Positions 15,675 through 16,856 of a DNA stretch of 16,856 nt are shown here, piece after piece. A model generated the notes under the pieces. The model saw only the letters and a program-made list of their open reading frames with translations, had not been told where the DNA came from and did no database searches. The stretch is from Bacteroides sp. CAG:545 (GTDB taxonomy: Bacteria > Bacteroidota > Bacteroidia > Bacteroidales > UBA932). A program made the position numbers and the translations under genes. The stretch lies in NCBI GenBank assembly GCA_000432515.1, contig HF996044.1, positions 6,595 through 23,450 on the forward strand, in the 5' to 3' direction. How positions within the stretch are numbered: the first letter of the stretch is position 1; each line of letters opens with the position of its first letter.

Positions 15675-16715
15675 CTATTGTTTTTCCACTTCACTGCAGC
15701 AGATTTCAGCAGCTTCCGCATTCGGGAGGCAGCCCATCTTATATGTAGGAACGTTCTGTGCGATGTCGGATGCAAGCGCTGTCATGCTGTCCATCACGGA
15801 CTTGTCCCACCTGACGGTGGAGACGGAGCCGACAAATGCCGCATAGGCAGCAATGCCCTTCACTCTTTCAATATGGTTTTCAGGAGCTTGGGACAGCCGC
15901 ACAAAAGCCCTGACAGGCTCTTTCACATTACGGTAGCAAGGTGTCTTTCCGCTCCAGGGCGTGCCGTAAACGGACCAATGTCCATCTTCAAGCCGCACGA
16001 CGGGATTATCGTCATTGACAAGTTCCGCTCCTGCTATATGGTCCAGCCACAGTCTGCTATGAGTGCTCTTGCCCGTTCCGCTGGCGCCCAGGAAAAGTGT
16101 CGAAGCCGAATTGTGGCTGATGACTGAGGCGTGAAGCAGAAGAGCATCATGTGCAGCCGCATTGTACGAAAACATTATCCTGAGGCACATGCAGAGATAG
16201 AAGACCACCGATGACGGGCGTTTCAGGCCATTGACATAAAAATCGCCGACCTTGGCGTCCTGAGAAACCATTATCGCGGAGACAGGCACGTCTTCAGCAG
16301 TCCTGAACACGAAAAGTGTCCCGCTGCTGGTACTGAACGCCTTGTAATACGGCTCCATATCGTCAATGCTGAAGAGCAGTCCGTTTGACGGGTCAGAAAC
16401 CAGGTCCGGCCACGTGCCTTTCACATTGACACTGAAAACCGGCTCCACATCTTCCTCTGTCGCAAACGGCTCATACTGAGAGAAATCCAGCATTGACCGG
16501 TCGAAGTTTTCCGGGAGCTCCTCGCGGCAGGTGACATAGGTCCTGGACGGCACATCATCCCCGGCCCGCGTTGGCAGGATGTCCATCACCGCTCCTTGAG
16601 CCGCCTTTCTGATGCGCTGCTGAACTGGAGCGGAATACGGCATGAATTTCCACGGAGACTCGAGACTGACCTCGAACGGGATGCCTGCAACGCTGAATTT
16701 TCTGGTCATAATCAT
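15675..16715 (-). CDS. HPr-kinase-like P-loop protein (HprK-related, peptide-modification type)
   Basis: The product is 346 residues. The C-terminal half has the HprK/PEP-carboxykinase-like core: LLLHASVI (192-199) with His195, Walker A GASGTGKST (210-218), LVNDDNPVV (232-240) with the acidic pair Asp235-Asp236, and YGTPWSGKTPC (250-260). Canonical HPr kinase/phosphorylase has GKSE after the P-loop; here it is GKST, and the standard N-terminal HprK domain is replaced by about 190 residues I do not recognise. Relatives of this type occur beside PqqD-like proteins, for example in lasso-peptide clusters, and in many Bacteroidota loci of unknown function. The start at 16715 is supported by a 4-bp ATGA overlap with the PqqD-like gene, indicating translational coupling. 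The substrate is unknown; it is not expected to phosphorylate HPr. Confidence 0.85.
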   Translation of the reverse strand: MIMTRKFSVAGIPFEVSLESPWKFMPYSAPVQQRIRKAAQGAVMDILPTRAGDDVPSRTYVTCREELPENFDRSMLDFSQYEPFATEEDVEPVFSVNVKGTWPDLVSDPSNGLLFSIDDMEPYYKAFSTSSGTLFVFRTAEDVPVSAIMVSQDAKVGDFYVNGLKRPSSVVFYLCMCLRIMFSYNAAAHDALLLHASVISHNSASTLFLGASGTGKSTHSRLWLDHIAGAELVNDDNPVVRLEDGHWSVYGTPWSGKTPCYRNVKEPVRAFVRLSQAPENHIERVKGIAAYAAFVGSVSTVRWDKSVMDSMTALASDIAQNVPTYKMGCLPNAEAAEICCSEVEKQ

Positions 16716-16856
16716 TCTGCTATACCGTTATCCTTCAAGCTTTTGCAGAGCGCTTTCGAATCTTCAAGCGCCTGAGTATCCGAGATTTCATACTCCTTCT
16801 GGAGCATATCTGCGAGCGACTCCGGGGTGAATTCTTCGTTCCACACTGATTTCAGC
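16712..16856 (-). CDS. PqqD-family protein, C-terminal 48 residues (partial)
   Basis: The reverse strand from the window edge reads LKSVWNEEFTPESLADMLQ, then an acidic stretch EYEISDTQALEDSK and ALCKSLKDNGIAE before a TGA at 16712-16714. The pattern hydrophobic-x-x-hydrophobic, T-x-E-x-hydrophobic, L-x-x-x-Y-x-hydrophobic, acidic-x-x-x-A-x-x-D, L-x-x-L-x-x-x-G-hydrophobic is that of the winged-helix PqqD fold. This fold binds leader peptides (RRE) in RiPP pathways and is also common as a stand-alone companion of HprK-like proteins. The stop overlaps the start of the HprK-like gene by 4 bp. The N-terminal half and any upstream partners are outside the window. Confidence 0.75.
   Translation of the reverse strand, partial: LKSVWNEEFTPESLADMLQKEYEISDTQALEDSKALCKSLKDNGIAE

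Noticed and set aside
1..16856. Insertion sequences, CRISPR arrays, tRNA or rRNA genes
   Set aside because: No transposase, regularly spaced repeats, cloverleaf or rRNA-like conserved segments were seen on either strand.

Overview
The window looks like a chromosomal segment of a gut-type Bacteroidota, most probably order Bacteroidales. Three things point there: a SusC/SusD pair, a type B L31 gene, and promoters of the Bacteroides form (TTTG, 20 bp, TAnnTTTG) with little sign of Shine-Dalgarno sites. The genus cannot be named from the sequence alone.

Layout. (1) Positions 1-3758 hold the 5' two-fifths of priA (minus strand, cut by the window edge), a small cytoplasmic leucine-rich-repeat protein (plus), and an outer-membrane beta-barrel protein with an N-terminal helix-hairpin-helix region (minus). 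The last two are convergent and share a CTAG stop. (2) Positions 3897-5035 hold hpt and adk, a two-gene purine salvage/nucleotide operon (plus). It ends at a hairpin shared with the next operon. (3) Positions 5157-12156 hold a complete, compact polysaccharide utilization locus (PUL) on the minus strand: susC, susD, a GH18 endoglycosidase lipoprotein, and a DUF1735 + LamG-like glycan-binding lipoprotein. It has one clear promoter, intergenic gaps of 14-25 nt and a terminator. The gene set fits capture and trimming of a GlcNAc-containing glycan such as a host N-glycan. No PUL regulator is adjacent. (4) Positions 12392-12711 hold rpmE2 with its own promoter and terminator. (5) Positions 12742-16856 hold a tight minus-strand operon: a PqqD-like protein (partial), an HPr-kinase-like P-loop protein, mannose-1-phosphate guanylyltransferase, an LpxH-like metallophosphoesterase and a GT-B glycosyltransferase. 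It combines a kinase/PqqD pair of the kind seen in peptide-modification clusters with sugar-nucleotide and glycan-assembly genes.

The most notable observations are four. The 7-mer GTCAATG/CATTGAC occurs 28 times by hand count against about 2 expected, in every reading frame. A G8 tract just after the SusC signal peptide is placed so that either a one-base loss or a one-base gain creates an immediate stop, a possible on/off switch for the PUL. The PqqD + HprK-like pair is fused into a mannose/glycan operon. The GH18 enzyme departs from the family signature at its first acidic position.
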